Positions 47,930 through 60,168 are shown, numbered from the stretch's first letter. The stretch is DNA of 64,000 nt from Trachythela sp. YZ-2020 (GCA_016169945.1 JADLSH010000153.1:992001-1056000), one strand, 5' to 3'. Translations and numbers: made by a program. The notes: a model not told the origin generated them from the letters alone.

Positions 47930-48873
47930 GGACCTTTAACCTCACAGCTTGCGGGGCCGCAATGCAACTGGGAGTTGGGTATCTCGTTCATTCTTTTTGA
48001 AATTGCCGCCATGTTGGGACGATTTTATTGAGTGTAGGAATTCAACGATTTTCACTTGTTTACGTACAGTATGGCAAATAACCGCCTTAAGGACGTATTT
48101 TTGTTGCGGTTACGTACGACGATATTTGTGGATCCGCAGATCAGGCCGAGAAAATGTATTTCGTATCGATCGAAGGAGTGGGCAAGTTTCGAGAAAAACA
48201 TTCTCTTCGCAACGTCTCTTGTCCTGTTTTGAGGCGAGTGTCCTTCTGCATGATATTTTAGCAAATTCTTTTAGTCTGTGGCTATTTCGGCGAGCTTTTT
48301 CTACCCCGATTTCGTATTAGCTGTACTCTTAAACATCTGATCTTGTAGTTCTGGTTTAATTTGATACATATTTGGTCGATTGTTTGCGAAATTAACATGG
48401 CCGACTGGCTCTTAATCCTGAGCGGTTTTGGCGCGAAAATGGCCGCTTGAATTCTGGTTTCGTTAAAATACACTAAAGTCATACTTGCTCGATATATTGC
48501 TGCTGTTTTCGGTTCTGTTTATCCTTCGTGGCTGCTCTGGTTTTTGTCTTCCTAAAGCTAGTTGGTATCACTTGAAATAATTTAAATACTGAGTATTTTT
48601 TAGCCTGTGCTAACCATAAATATCCTATCTAAGTATTGTTATCTTTGTATTGTTAATTGTTTAAGCATTAAATAGGACTATAGGTAATATAATTTGGGTT
48701 TAACAAATTGTTTTTAATAAATATAATTTAGAAATAAATTTTAAAATATCATATTTGCAAATATTGTATATAAAATTAAAAAATTGTAAATAATTTTAGT
48801 GCTAGTTAAATTTTCTTAAATATAAAAACGGAAGACAATCCTTGCACCTCGATGGATGCAGACCAATGCACAG
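47930..48873 (+). repeat. Long terminal inverted repeat of ISL2EU element 2, left arm
   Basis: It mirrors 52018-52908 with more substitutions than the arms of element 1. It ends inside the coding start, after GATGCAGACCAATGCACAG. In this arm the first ATG of the right-arm version reads ACG, so the next ATG (48852) is the first available start. Confidence 0.9.
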
Positions 48874-50391
48874 TGTTAGCGGAAGAAAAAAATGTAAAGA
48901 AAACTTGTACTGGTGGAGGGAAAAACTGTTGTGTTCCACAGTGTCTAAATAACAGCCTATGAAATTCTGAGCTTTCGTTTTACTCAATACCTAAGGATGA
49001 GAAACTAAAAAAGGAAATGGCATAAAGTGTTAAAAACAAAGGGGTTGTTGGAAATAAAGCAATATTACAGGGTGTGCTCAGCACATTTTCCTGATGGAAA
49101 AAAGTCATGCATTAACAATGTGGTAATCAACCAAGAGAGAGAGTGTTGCAAAAGTCTGATAGCCCCTTACCAAATGAGCCTCATAGTTCTTTCGAAGACA
49201 TTTCTTCTGAATCCAGCAATACAACACCTAAAGATAACATGGCAACTGAAAATACAAGCAGTAGTTCTTTGACAGATGAGCTAGTTACTTCTAACATTAG
49301 TCAACCTACAAATACAACATCAGAGCATGACATGGTAACCGAGAATGCTAAATTAAAAGAGCAAGTTAAAAAACTCGAATCCAAATGTACATCCCTTGAA
49401 AACAGTCACGAGGCTTATATAACATCATCTCGGCAATGCTTATTTCGACTGGAAAGATTTCTTGGCAGTGATAGCGACTTTCGATTTTATACTGGTTTTC
49501 CAGATTATGCAACATTCCAAATTTTTTTTGATGACTTGTCACCAGCATGCAGTAGTTTTATTTACTAATGGTCAAATACTAGTGAAATAACCTCAGCTAA
49601 ACAGAAAAAGTGTGGCAAGAAAAGGTCCAAGTCACCAGAGCAAGAACTATTTATGGTGTTGGCGAGATTGCGTTGTGGTTTCCTACAACAAGACTTGATT
49701 TCCTACACACAGATTTGGCATATCGTGTATGCATGTATCCAGAATTTGGATTACTTGGCTAACATTTCTTAATCGGCGACTGCGTGCAATCCCTATTTGG
49801 TCCGCAAGAGAATGCATTGATCAAAACAGGCCATTGTGTTTCAAGCAAAACTTTCCACAAACTAGAGTCATTATAGATTGTACAGAAATAATGATCGAAA
49901 TGCCGTCGGCATGCAGGAGCCAATCTGCCACTTTTTCATCTTACAAAAACCATAATACTGCGAAAGGTTTGCTTGGTGTGTCCCCAAATGGGTACCCTAG
50001 TTTTGTCTCCAGTTTGTATGCTGGTCGAACCAGTGACAAAAAACTAACAAAGGATTGTGGGATCCTTAATATGCTTGAGCCGGGTGATCAAGTTATGGCC
50101 GACCGGCGTTTCGACATCGAGGAAGACCTCCCCCCTAACACAACCTTAAACATCCCTCCTTTTCTAAATGGCAAAGAGCAACTCAGCCTTGAGGAGAAAG
50201 TTAGAACAAGAAAGATTGCTTCTGTTAGGGTGCATGTGGAGAGAGCTATCGCACGAATAAAAAAATTTCGGATTCTCCACCAAGTTGTGCCGATCACAAT
50301 TGCTAAGGACCTAGACAAAATCTGGGCTGTCTGTTCATACTTAACTTTGTTCTTGCCTCCTATAATTGTTGAGAAAACAAACACAGATTAA
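48852..50391 (+). pseudogene. THAP-DDE transposase of ISL2EU element 2, multiply broken
   Basis: The N-terminal part (MDADQC, then NCCVPQC and SFYSIPKDEKLKK) is a THAP finger with in-frame stops at about 48958 and 49022. A Ser/Thr-rich linker and coiled coil follow (ENAKLKEQVKKLESKCTSLE), then RLERFLGSDSDFRFYTGFP. A TAA near 49566 interrupts the next part, and a short duplication of TTTCCTAC-A-ACA near 49690 disrupts the helix-turn-helix region. From 49729 the nuclease is open to the stop: Asp50 (RVIIDCTEI), Asp125 (MADRRFDI) and Glu171 (RVHVERAIARIKKF), counted in that frame. The usual Gly after ADR is Arg. The C-terminus is complete (VCSYLTLFLPPIIV). Confidence 0.87.
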
Positions 50392-50518
50392 AGACATACT
50401 GCTAATATTTGTTATTCAATGACAGTAACATAAAGTACTTTAATTTTAAGGTGGTACAAATTCCCATAAGTTTCAATTTTTATGTATAAAGAACACACAT
50501 CAGTCTAAAGTTTAACAA

Positions 50519-52049
50519 CTAAGTCTGAGTAGACTTTGGTAACACATATTCAAAATAAAAACTTGTTAACTCTGGGACCATTGTTTTCTCCCAGAAAGAA
50601 CTATCAAAATTTATTCTGTCAATAAACAAATCTTTGTTTGTATAAACAACAAAATCACACCACAGCAATTGTGGTACAGCCATTGAACCCTGAATCTGAT
50701 AGAAGTATGCATGATTTCGTTTGAGCATGATCGTTTGAGCAAGCTTCTTTGATAGTATTCTCTCGTTTCGAAAACGGATATTTGACTTCACCAAGGCCTA
50801 GAGAGCATGTTTGTTCATTTGAATCACTCACAAGAAAGTCTGGGCTTGCACCCAGCCAAGGAAAACTTGGGTTGACAATAAAACCACATGCCGAGCACAC
50901 ATAGACTGAATTACCTTCTTCCTGCTTGCACTCCATGTATTTTTTTATAGCCTCCCACTTCGTTATCTTGTCCCCATTTGCAAGGTTTTGGACAAACCTT
51001 TGGACTACAAAGTAGTGTTTTCATTGAGGACATTGGATATATTGTTTTCTTTGGCTTCTCTCCTCAAACCACCTGTCACACTCTGACTGACCTCTGGTAC
51101 ATGTATTCCTTTCGATCTCCCTTAATTTCTCGTCACTTACACTCAAACCTCCCACAAACTCCACATTGTCCACATCAACATAGGACCAGTTAACAACAAG
51201 GTGTACAATCTGCTCTAACACTTACTTTATGATCATTGATATTATTTTCAGTTTCAATTAGCTCTACATGTTTTTTTTTTGATGGAAGACTTTGATGGAT
51301 TTGGTCAAATTGGTATGGTCGGTAATCATTTGATTGTAGCACAAGTGTTAGATATTCAGGTTTATCTTGTTGTTCTAAATTGTGTGCAAAATTACTAACT
51401 TCATCTTGTGTTATGTTTCTTGCAAATTGTGGTGTAGGATTAAAGTTGTCTGCTTTGCTCTTTCCATCACTGCGCTTCCTGCCCTTTACATCTTTTTCAT
51501 AGGATGCCTTTTCAAATGTCATATCCTCGTATAAATCAGGCTCATCAACCTCGTTACCTCTGGGCACATGCCACTGCTGTAAGACTTGTGTGCACGTCAA
51601 ATCATCTGGCACCTCTGTTAGTTCCAACTCAATGTAATCAAGGATTTGAAAGAGAACAGCGTTAACATGCTTACAACAGCCTCCCTTGCCAGCCTTACAA
51701 GTACAACTACCATGTGTAACTTCACCAGTGTCTTGATTTAAATGGGCATAAACAACATATATTTGTTTCTTCATTGATGCACTGACACAGTCAAGCTTTT
51801 ATCAAGAAATGAGCTTCGCTACCTTTCATTACATCATATTTAACTTCGACTTTGTTTACATATCTATCCTTAATTAAACAAGCGGTATCCCAGTTTCTTG
51901 TGTCTGCTAGCATCATTTTCGCCTTCAACTCCTAAGTGCTGTAGTAGCAATGGCATGGCTAAATTTTGGCAGCGACTGTAGATCTTTAATTGGTCCATCT
52001 TCTCATTTCAATTTGCTCTGTGCATTGGTCTGCATCCATCGAGGTGCAA
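50519..52049 (-). pseudogene. SWIM zinc finger / YqaJ-like nuclease protein of ISL2EU element 2
   Basis: It starts within the right arm; the minus-strand ATG at about 52062 gives MEDNPCTSMDADQC, shared with the left arm. Frame changes are frequent before 51774. The open stretch 51774-51190 contains the SWIM finger (GSCTCKAGKG, CCKH) and a linker (LQQWHVPRGNEVDEPDLYED). After further frame changes come CSACGF, PSFPWLGASPDFLVSDS, GLGEVKYPFSKRE and the SFYFEYVLPK end near 50519. The PD...EVK nuclease motif is present. Confidence 0.83.
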
Positions 52050-52908
52050 GGATTGTCTTCCATTTTTATATTTAAGAAAATTTAACTAGCACTTAAAACT
52101 ATTTAGGCCTACAATTTTAAAATTTTATAGCTATACAATATTTACAAATATGATATTTTAAAATTTATTTCTAAATTATATTTATTAAAAACAATTTGTT
52201 AAACCCAAATTATATTACTTATAGTCCTATTTAATGCTTAAACAATTTAACAATACAAAATTTAATTTTTAGATAGGAAATTTATGGTTAGCACAGGCTA
52301 AAAAATACTCAGTATTAAAATTATTTCAAGTGATACCAACTATAGCTTTAGGAAGATAAAAACCAAAGCAGCCACGAAGGATAAACAGAACCGAAAACAG
52401 CAGCAAATCGAGCAAGTATGACTTTAGTGTATTTTAACGAAACCAGAATTCAAGCGGCCATTTTCGCGCCAAAACTGCTCAAGTTTAAGAGCCAGTCGGC
52501 CATGTAAATTTCGCAAACAATCGACCAAATATGTATCAAATTAACCCACTCAGAACTACAAGATCAGATGTTTAAGAGTACAGCTAATACGAAATCGGGG
52601 TAGAAAAAGCTCGCCGAAATAGCCACATTCTAAAAGAATTTGCTAAAATATTATGCAGAAGGACACTCACCTCAAAACAGGACAAGAGACGTTGCGAAGA
52701 GACTGTTTTTCTCGAAACATGCCCACTCCTTCGATCGATACGAAATGCATTTTCTCGGCCATCACTGCGGCGATTTCGCTCATTTTTCCCAGAAATATCG
52801 TCGAACGTAACCGCGACAAAAATACGTCCTTAAGGCGGTTATTTGCCATACGTAAACAAGTGAAAATCGTTGAATTCGTACATTCGCAAGCTATGAGGTT
52901 AAAGGTCC
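52018..52908 (-). repeat. Long terminal inverted repeat of ISL2EU element 2, right arm
   Basis: Inverse of 47930-48873. It includes the first codons of the minus-strand gene and ends GGTTAAAGGTCC next to AT. Confidence 0.9.
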
Positions 52909-53144
52909 ATTCGGTTTGAAAATTTCTCGAAATTTTAATTATTATTCATATGATAGTTTTTGGCGAAAGTAGTTTTGAAAGATTTCAGAGTTTTCCAACA
53001 GCTGTTTTTGGTCTACGTTGACGATCTCTCTCAATGTTTGAAACATACGCAGGCGTCTCCGTTTAAGCACACGGAATGGATAAAATCTGTTAGTATTGAC
53101 CCAAAAACTGCACATAAAAGATAGCGTGATTCCGTATTGAAAGT

Positions 53145-53296
53145 AGATCCGATATAATAATAACCTATCCGATATGCAACGTACCACTTTGAGAAGCGAA
53201 GCGGACAGTGTCTCTCCGTTGCAAAAACCACTCCGAAAATAATGTTCCTTGATGTAAACGGAACGCATATCCGATATGGTTCTCGTGACGCTACGG
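53145..53296 (+). repeat. Dispersed repeat, about 150 bp (partner 57529-57683)
   Basis: AGATCCGATATAATAATAAC to the GTGACGCTACGG end matches 57529-57683 closely (CCTATCCGATATGCAACGTA, TCTCCGTTGCAAAAACCACT). Small open frames across it are repeat-derived. No gene recognised in the surrounding 52911-54970. Confidence 0.85.
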
Positions 53297-54971
53297 AAAG
53301 CTATCCGCTATAGTGTAAACATAGCCTTACTCACTCGAGAGAAACGAACTAACTAGAATCTATACGACAATGGTTCTTCGTAGAAATCAAGGCTGATATT
53401 TTCCTATTAGTTTGTTCAGTGCAGTGTTTCTACATAATACGGATAATTTGTCAATACGACTGCGCGCGCAACTTCGTTCCAGATATATATTCTCTAGTTC
53501 GTCTCAGTGTACGACCAGTCTATTTGCCGCATTTATACACAGACGCGTCTTACTATCAGACAAGATATATTTTCATAACCTAAGTTCGTTCAGACGCGGA
53601 TCATACGATCGGTCTCTAGAAATAGAATCAGAACGCGCAATAATCATTCCTATATTTTCTGCTTTCTCATTAAGATAGAGAACGTTAATTCATGCATACG
53701 CAGTTCATTATAATCGTTAATCATTTTATATATTTTGCTCCGAAAAACTCCGAAAGAACTATTGTGTCTAACTTCAGAAGTGCAGAAACTATTCGAGACT
53801 GATCATTATAATCCACTTAGACATAACAGATTGTGTTATGAAGGGAATTTTGTGTAAAAGCAAAAAAATATTTCATAGAATCATGCAAAGCCATAGTCCG
53901 AATAAATATCTGTTTAACTGAAGTTGAATATTGGATCAAGTTGTGCTTTTGCCAAGTCATGTTTCAAACAAGGAAATTTTTCTTGTCACGCGATTTCTGT
54001 CGCATAGACTTCACTAGTCATAAGGGACTAAGGGAGTAAATATAAGACTGCGCACGAAATATTTTCGGCAAAACGATAAAGCGTGGGCAATGCTTACTTT
54101 TTGACATGACCTGCTTCATGTCAGAATTACTTGTGTCCGGGAAGTTGCGGGAAAAATTGTTTCTTGTATCATAGCAAGATATTAACTGCAATGTGTTTTC
54201 CTAATATTTCTGGAACTTCATTCATGTTTTTGCTCGCTACTAACTCTGCATGGTTTAAGAAAATGAATGAAAAAACATGAATTATATTAAACCTGGTTGC
54301 CGTGAGCATGCAAACAAACTTTAAATTTCTTGAACTCGGTCTACTTGTAAATATTTTGACCGTACAGGCCCAGACACACCGGACGCGATTCGGCAACGCG
54401 ACGCGATTTTTCAGTTTTTAAAAGTAAATAAAACCGTCCATGGGAGGAAATTTTAAAAGATATGCAGACCAAATAACTCAAACTGTTATAGCGCTTCTGA
54501 ATATTTGAAAAACGTAAAAGAGGAACAAAGTTATATGTCAGTGAAAATCGAAAAATCGCGCCGCGTTGTAGAATCACGTTCAGTTTGTCTGGGCCTTAAT
54601 GCTTGTATATGGGACTCTATTTTTAGTGTGCAGCACTGTAAATGCAAATTAAGTATAGAAAGATGTTTTGCACATTGTATGCTATATATTTATTATACAA
54701 ACGTATCTATATACAACTTACTAGACTGAAATTAGAAGCTTCGGTCTAAATTCACGTCAGTGAATAGTGGGGAATAATCTGGAATAAGCTGGAAGCTATC
54801 AATCATTGATAATTAAGAAAATACGTTCTAAAAATTCTTGACGGGAAACAAATTGGAATTTATTGGGCCATCTGTGGGGCACATGTGTTGAAGTAAAGAA
54901 AAATAAAAGACCAAGCTATGTATAACCATTTTTAGTTTGTAAGTTTTTGTTATAGTTATATTTCTATGTAC

Positions 54972-55240
54972 TAAATTTTGCATTCTGCCAATGGGTTGCA
55001 GCATACAACATTATTATTATATTTGGTTTCAGTATAAGTGTTAATACGGGAAAGCAGATGGTAGCCAACGACAACGACATGCAGAAATGTCGACACTTGT
55101 ATCTATAGGAGCAAGCAAATGGAACTACATCTTTCTTTCTATATATTTGCCCTCCAAATACAAGACTACTACGTATAATAAATTAAATATAATACGTATA
55201 ATAATTAATAATATTTCATCACTCTGATAATTGTCGGTTG
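54972..55240 (+). repeat. Dispersed repeat, about 270 bp (partner 58085-58343)
   Basis: Shared phrases include GGTAGCCAACGACAACGACA, GGAGCAAGCAAATGGAACTA and AATACAAGACTACTACGTAT, ending at GATAATTGTCGGTTG in both copies. Same orientation, about 3.1 kb apart. Confidence 0.9.
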
Positions 55241-55344
55241 ATCACCATCTGCATCATGATAGTTTAGTGAAACAAGTTCACTTTATACTGAAACAAAAAT
55301 TAACATGCATATTCCATGAGTGTTAAAAACTCGTATTTTATAAT

Positions 55345-55615
55345 ATTTTTTCTGCATCTCACTCGATTGAAATTAAGGTAGAAGGTTTATTGGATGGGTA
55401 TTTCGAGTGAAATAACATATACAATTTTTTGGACCTGAACGGGAACGGTTGCGAAAAATGCAACTCTAAGTCCTTCGACAGGAATTGAATCTGCGGCTCT
55501 GGGATTCCGGTGCAGCGTCTGCATGACCACTGAGCTACAGAGTCCAGTTGCCAATCGTTAACCGCAAGTTCATCTATATATGTAGTAGATGCGGGAGTTG
55601 CGGGTTGTGATAAGG
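55345..55615 (-). mobile_element. tRNA-derived SINE-like copy 2
   Basis: The minus-strand head GGACTCTGTAGCTCAGTGGT and the B-box-like GATTCAATTCC lie at about 55550-55480. The body contains GTTGCATTTTTCGCAACCG, and the 3' end TCAATCGAGTGAGATGCAG is followed by an A-rich run near 55350. It matches copy 1 over head and body. The same 3' end occurs at 59455-59495. Confidence 0.75.
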
Positions 55616-57245
55616 TAAAATAGAAAGACACTTGCCACTTTACTTTTAAGAATATGACGTCACATGAACATTATACCATTTCTAAACAATCCTTTTTAAA
55701 ACAGGATAATTTTATCTTTCATTGCCAAAATAAGCCAATCGGAATTATCAACTGGCAAAGAGCTGAGGTACGGGCGACTCAAAATTTGTCCAGGAAAACA
55801 TGTCAAAACTGCGAGCAAATTAACTTTTGATGGAACTTATAGACAAGGATTATTTAATATAGTTGTTAAAATCAATTGACATTTTCATCCTTTACATTTC
55901 TTGACTTAGAGTAATAAAGAACATGTTTTTGACATTCTGGCCGTATATAAATTAGTTATATTTTGCGCCGCCGAATGGGGGAGGGTGGTTGCAGGGAAGG
56001 CAAGTTTCTCCAGGCACCCCAACCTAATAGGAGCCCCAAACTTGAGAGACAGCCTTAAATTGAGCAGGCCTCCTCAAAATGTAGGGGTCGGTGTAAGAGC
56101 CCACTTGCAGATTGAGAGCATTTTTTAAATTGGGGGCCTTTCTAAGTTAGCTCCACATGCATTCTAGTTAGGGACCCTTTTTTGCCTCAGCACAGTTTTT
56201 AGTCTTTTATATGACGTCGAAGGGGCCACCAGAGAAAACTTTGACCCGGTCCCCGTAAATTCTAAGCTCCCCGGGGGAAGAACGAGGAATGCCGGTGACA
56301 TGGAAATTAGACCCCGGACGAAACTGACCCGCGACCCACGAAAAAAGCTCGCAACACTATATTACACTAATCACTTTACATTGTTAGGTTATCTCCATAG
56401 GCACTAGGTAGTCCCAGATTTCGTCAAGTTTTAGTCCCAAAAGTAAATTATTGGCTACTGCTATAAACGCATATAGATATTTTCCATGAAGGTTAGATGT
56501 ATTTAATAGGAGTTTAGAACGAAACGCCTGTTATATATAGCTTCGAGGGTCTCATGCACGTAGCATGTCAGGCTCTTCAGTGAAACATATAACGCACAGT
56601 CATATATGTTATATTAGATGGGATTCACTTGTCCTGTTTAATTAAAAATTTTAAATGTTTCGAGACAGTTGTTTCAAAGGCTTTTATGGTTTATCTAAAA
56701 ACGTATGGTGAAAGATTACCATATACATGGAAATTCTATAGTGCTCTGAAGTGTAAATTCAAATTTCAGTCTGTTTATAAGGTAACGGAGATGTTTTTCA
56801 AAAATATATATTATGATTGTCCAGGTATATTATAGAGACGGATGTATACTAGACGACAAATCATCCGGCAAGATCCGTCTGATTGGTCTGATGGCCGTAT
56901 CTGTATTAGACTACATTGTATCGGATAGATTTGTAGGTCGTTTCAACAAGCTTTCCAGTATAGTGTGAACACCTACGTTTTGTACGATTGCAAAATGCTA
57001 TTCCATACAGTGTAAACACGAGGTCATACGACCCACATGTCGAATATTAACTTTTCCTTAATTAAAGAACAAATTGAGGGTTGCTTCGCGTGTGCCTAAA
57101 AGATATAAACAAAATCTCAAAATTGTCCTTAATTAGTTTGTTCGAACAAAAAACAAATGAGCGAAAACGACCAAACTATTATGATAAAATACCATAACTG
57201 ACCATATCATAATACTAATAATTGATAGCTATTGGATGAGGTTAA
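55616..57245. other. Intergenic stretch, nothing recognised
   Basis: It includes a GC-richer block at about 55970-56340 (GCCGCCGAATGGGGGAGGG and GAGCCCCAAACTTGAG), probably repeat-derived, and AT-rich unique sequence. No gene found. Confidence 0.35.
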
Positions 57246-57351
57246 GCGCGATATCGAGAATTATCAAGGCCGAGGTTGTGTTAGCTGCGAAGCCGTAGGC
57301 TGAGGAAGATAACACAAACGAGGCCTTGATAATTCTCGATATCACTACGCG
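57246..57351. repeat. Foldback hairpin, about 105 bp
   Basis: GCGCGATATCGAGAATTATC and AAGGCC are mirrored at the far end (GGCCTTGATAATTCTCGATA). The loop is GC-richer (GCTGCGAAGCCGTAGGCTGA). Confidence 0.85.
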
Positions 57352-57528
57352 AAAATCGAATTCAATAATGATTTTATAATAGTGCGCGTTTTCGAGCCTA
57401 TATTCAAGCCTTAACAACATGCAGACACATTTTTTGTAAACTATTTTAATTACATTGAAATGGTCACTGTCTCTTAGCGAGGCGAACCTCGCCATATTTA
57501 CTAAGTTTTTCCTTTTTGTACAAAAACA

Positions 57529-57683
57529 AGATCCGATATAATAACCTATCCGATATGCAACGTACCACTTTGAGAAGCGAAGAGGGGCAGTGTCTCTCCG
57601 TTGCAAAAACCACTCCGAAAATAATGTTCCTAATGTAATGTAATGCGGGACGCATATCCGATATGGTGCTCGCGACGCTACGG
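57529..57683 (+). repeat. Dispersed repeat, about 150 bp (partner 53145-53296)
   Basis: Same phrases as the partner; a short ATGTA duplication distinguishes it (CTAATGTAATGTAATGCGGG). Confidence 0.85.
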
Positions 57684-57717
57684 CCATAGTATTTGTTAGA
57701 GTATAATATTTGTATAG

Positions 57718-57872
57718 GAAATAGCACGGTTCGAGAAGTATTAATGAAAAATTGCACGCGTGTTTGGCGAAATATTCGTAATACCGCGAGTGCGAAGCAC
57801 GAGCGGTATTACGAATATTTCGCCAAACACAAGTGCAATTTTTCATTAATACTTCGAGAACAAGTGCTATTT
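57718..57872. repeat. Foldback hairpin, about 155 bp
   Basis: The arms run AAATAGCAC, GAAGTATTAATGAAAAATTG, CACG and GTTTGGCGAAATATTCGTAA, mirrored almost exactly. The loop CGCGAGTGCGAAGCACGAGC is GC-rich and itself partly palindromic. Confidence 0.9.
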
Positions 57873-57936
57873 TATTTCGTATTAATATTATTATTAACAA
57901 GGAAAATACTATAAAAATAAAATTATACTAATAAAA

Positions 57937-58004
57937 TTTTTACTAGGGGTATTTGGGAGAAAATACCACATGTGGTATTTTCTCCCAAATACCCATAGTA
58001 AAAA
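57937..58004. repeat. Foldback hairpin, 68 bp
   Basis: TTTTACTAGGGGTATTTGGG and AGAAAATACCACA are mirrored around the central ACATGT with only one or two mismatches. Confidence 0.9.
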
Positions 58005-58084
58005 GAATTAAGAGAAAATTTTGATGTTCTTAGCCAATCAGAAACGAGGAAAATTGTTAATAATGATATTAACCCCTAAATTTA

Positions 58085-58343
58085 TTAAATTTTGCATTCT
58101 GACAAATGGATTGCACATAGAACATTATTATTCAATGTGGTTTCATGAGTATAAGTGTTAATAAGGGAAAGCTGAGATGGTAGCCAACGACAACGACATG
58201 CAGAAATGTTGACACTTATATAGGAGCAAGCAAATGGAACTACATCTTTCTTTCTATATATTTGTCCTCCAAATACAAGACTACTACGTATAATAAATCA
58301 AAATAGATTAATAATATTTTATCACTCTGATAATTGTCGGTTG
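58085..58343 (+). repeat. Dispersed repeat, about 260 bp (partner 54972-55240)
   Basis: Second copy of the block described at 54972, with scattered substitutions and short indels. Confidence 0.9.
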
Positions 58344-58965
58344 GTAATTAGTTAAGGTAAAGGAAAGGTACGGGGTATACATATCAACGTATACTTTAAA
58401 TGCTTAGTTAAAAGTTGAAGCTCAAATGTGACCTAGTCATAAAAGCTTATACAAGGACGCCACCATACGACTCATGGACAATGTATATATGTCTATTGTA
58501 CCACAGTAGAGAACCAATTATCACAACTCTACTGACATAAGTTTTCTAACAACATCAAGTCTGTGCATGGTAGTCACCCATCAAGTAAACACCGATATTC
58601 ACCTGTCAAATATTCTGTAATATACTCTACTGTATGTGATAAAAGTATATGGTTAATTTTTTTTACCCCACCTATGCATGTAAAGATTTTTGGTTATCCC
58701 ACCTCAGACATGTGATATTTTCCAGTTACCCAACCATTTTCTCTTCGGCCTCCGCCCAGCTATAAATAATGACCAATCTCTTACTGAATTCGACAGGAAA
58801 GCGATAACGAAGGCTATCACACGAATTTTATTATCCTGACGATGTAACAACGGAGAATAAAATGTTCTCAAATTAAGAATTTTTTACACGGCCGAAGACC
58901 AGCCAAAGACTTTTATTATTTCGTGTTTTTTTTGAAATTTTGTTTTTGAGGGAAAAAATAAATCT

Positions 58966-59071
58966 GTTATTTAACGGGCTTGCTCAGTCCGGATATAGAA
59001 AAACTGTGCCATCGGTTTCATGACCTCGGGCACAGTTTTTCCCTATCCGGACCTCGCGGCCGTTAAATAAC
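58966..59071. repeat. Foldback element of the GTTATTTA-CGG family, copy 2
   Basis: It opens GTTATTTAACGG and closes CCGTTAAATAAC. Inner arms GTCCGGATA / TATCCGGAC pair around ACTGTGCC / GGCACAGT. It is followed by a palindromic TA microsatellite with a central GGCC (59072-59111). Confidence 0.82.
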
Positions 59072-59439
59072 ATATATATATATATAGGCCCTATATATAT
59101 ATATATATATAGTCAAAATCTGCAGACATGCATGTTTCGCCGTTCAACGGCTCGTCAGTGCAGCTTGTAACGCAGTCTAGATGCGAGTGACTTCGTATTT
59201 ATACACCATACTCTTGCCCTCACCAAGCGCATGTGGTACAATACTCAGACACATGCGCATCCAGACATGCGTGAAGTGTCTTGGGGCCAGAGTGCTCAAA
59301 CGACCACAAGGGAAGTGAGCTTTTGCATTATAGCTTATAGCCATATATATATATGTGCGATATTTCTTCGAGCGTGGAATAATATCTCGCACCCAGGGTA
59401 TATAGTGGAAATTCATGATGTCGAAGAATAGTGGACCAG

Positions 59440-59525
59440 GTGATATCCATCCACCTAAACCTTCTACACCAATTTCAATCGAGTGAGATGCAGAAAAAAA
59501 AACAAGAAAACACACAAAAAAACAT
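59440..59525 (+). repeat. 3' fragment sharing the SINE tail
   Basis: AAACCTTCTACACCAATTTC / AATCGAGTGAGATGCAG is followed by an A-rich tail. It matches the 3' end of SINE-like copy 2 in the opposite orientation without its tRNA head, so it is a 5'-truncated copy or the tail of a partner LINE. Confidence 0.65.
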
Positions 59526-60168
59526 CTTGTAATTTACCTTATCATTAAACTTGGCCTTGGATCGGGTTCATCGTCCCCCGTGTTGTAGATATACCAAACC
59601 CTGCTGGATGTTGATACTCGCCAGCATCAAAGTGATAACAACAATTCTCGACGTTTCCAACGGCAAAAGCCGTTCGTCAGGAGAGTTAGTAGGAAAATAG
59701 AGATATAAAATAAGCAGCTTGTTTACATGTGTATGTTCCTATACTATTCTTGCGAAGCACACGTGACATGTCTCCCGATGATGAGAATTGATGCTGAGCA
59801 AACTACTACTGGCTTCATAATAACTTCAGTTATATTATTGAGCTCAGTGGCTCCAGTATATGTGATGGATTGGATACATCGACCACAATATAATAGAGTC
59901 GTCCTTTGAATGCACAATTTATATAAAGGCCGATTTATCGGATATAATTGTCCTCTTGACGCATGTAATTTACTGCATTAATTTGCTGACAAGAGTAAGG
60001 CATGAGAGTCATGAGAGTTATAGTAGGGAGAGGTGCAACTAAATCTCTCTCTCGAGAAGACCTTCTCTCGAAACGTCAAAATTCTCTGCCTATTTTTTTC
60101 AGGCTGCTTTCCCATACATTGTTTAGCTCGTTCCTTAAGGACTAATAACATCAAGTTCTAAGCTTAGC

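Larger units (their letters stand above)
47930..52908. mobile_element. ISL2EU-type DNA transposon, element 2 (4979 bp)
   Basis: Ends are GGACCTTTAACCTCACAGC and GCTATGAGGTTAAAGGTCC with AT on both sides (47928-47929, 52909-52910). Arms 47930-48873 and 52018-52908 are inverted repeats. Gene order matches element 1: THAP-DDE on plus, SWIM-YqaJ on minus, converging. Proteins of the two elements are clearly related but far from identical, so they are different subfamilies. Both genes are broken. Confidence 0.9.
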
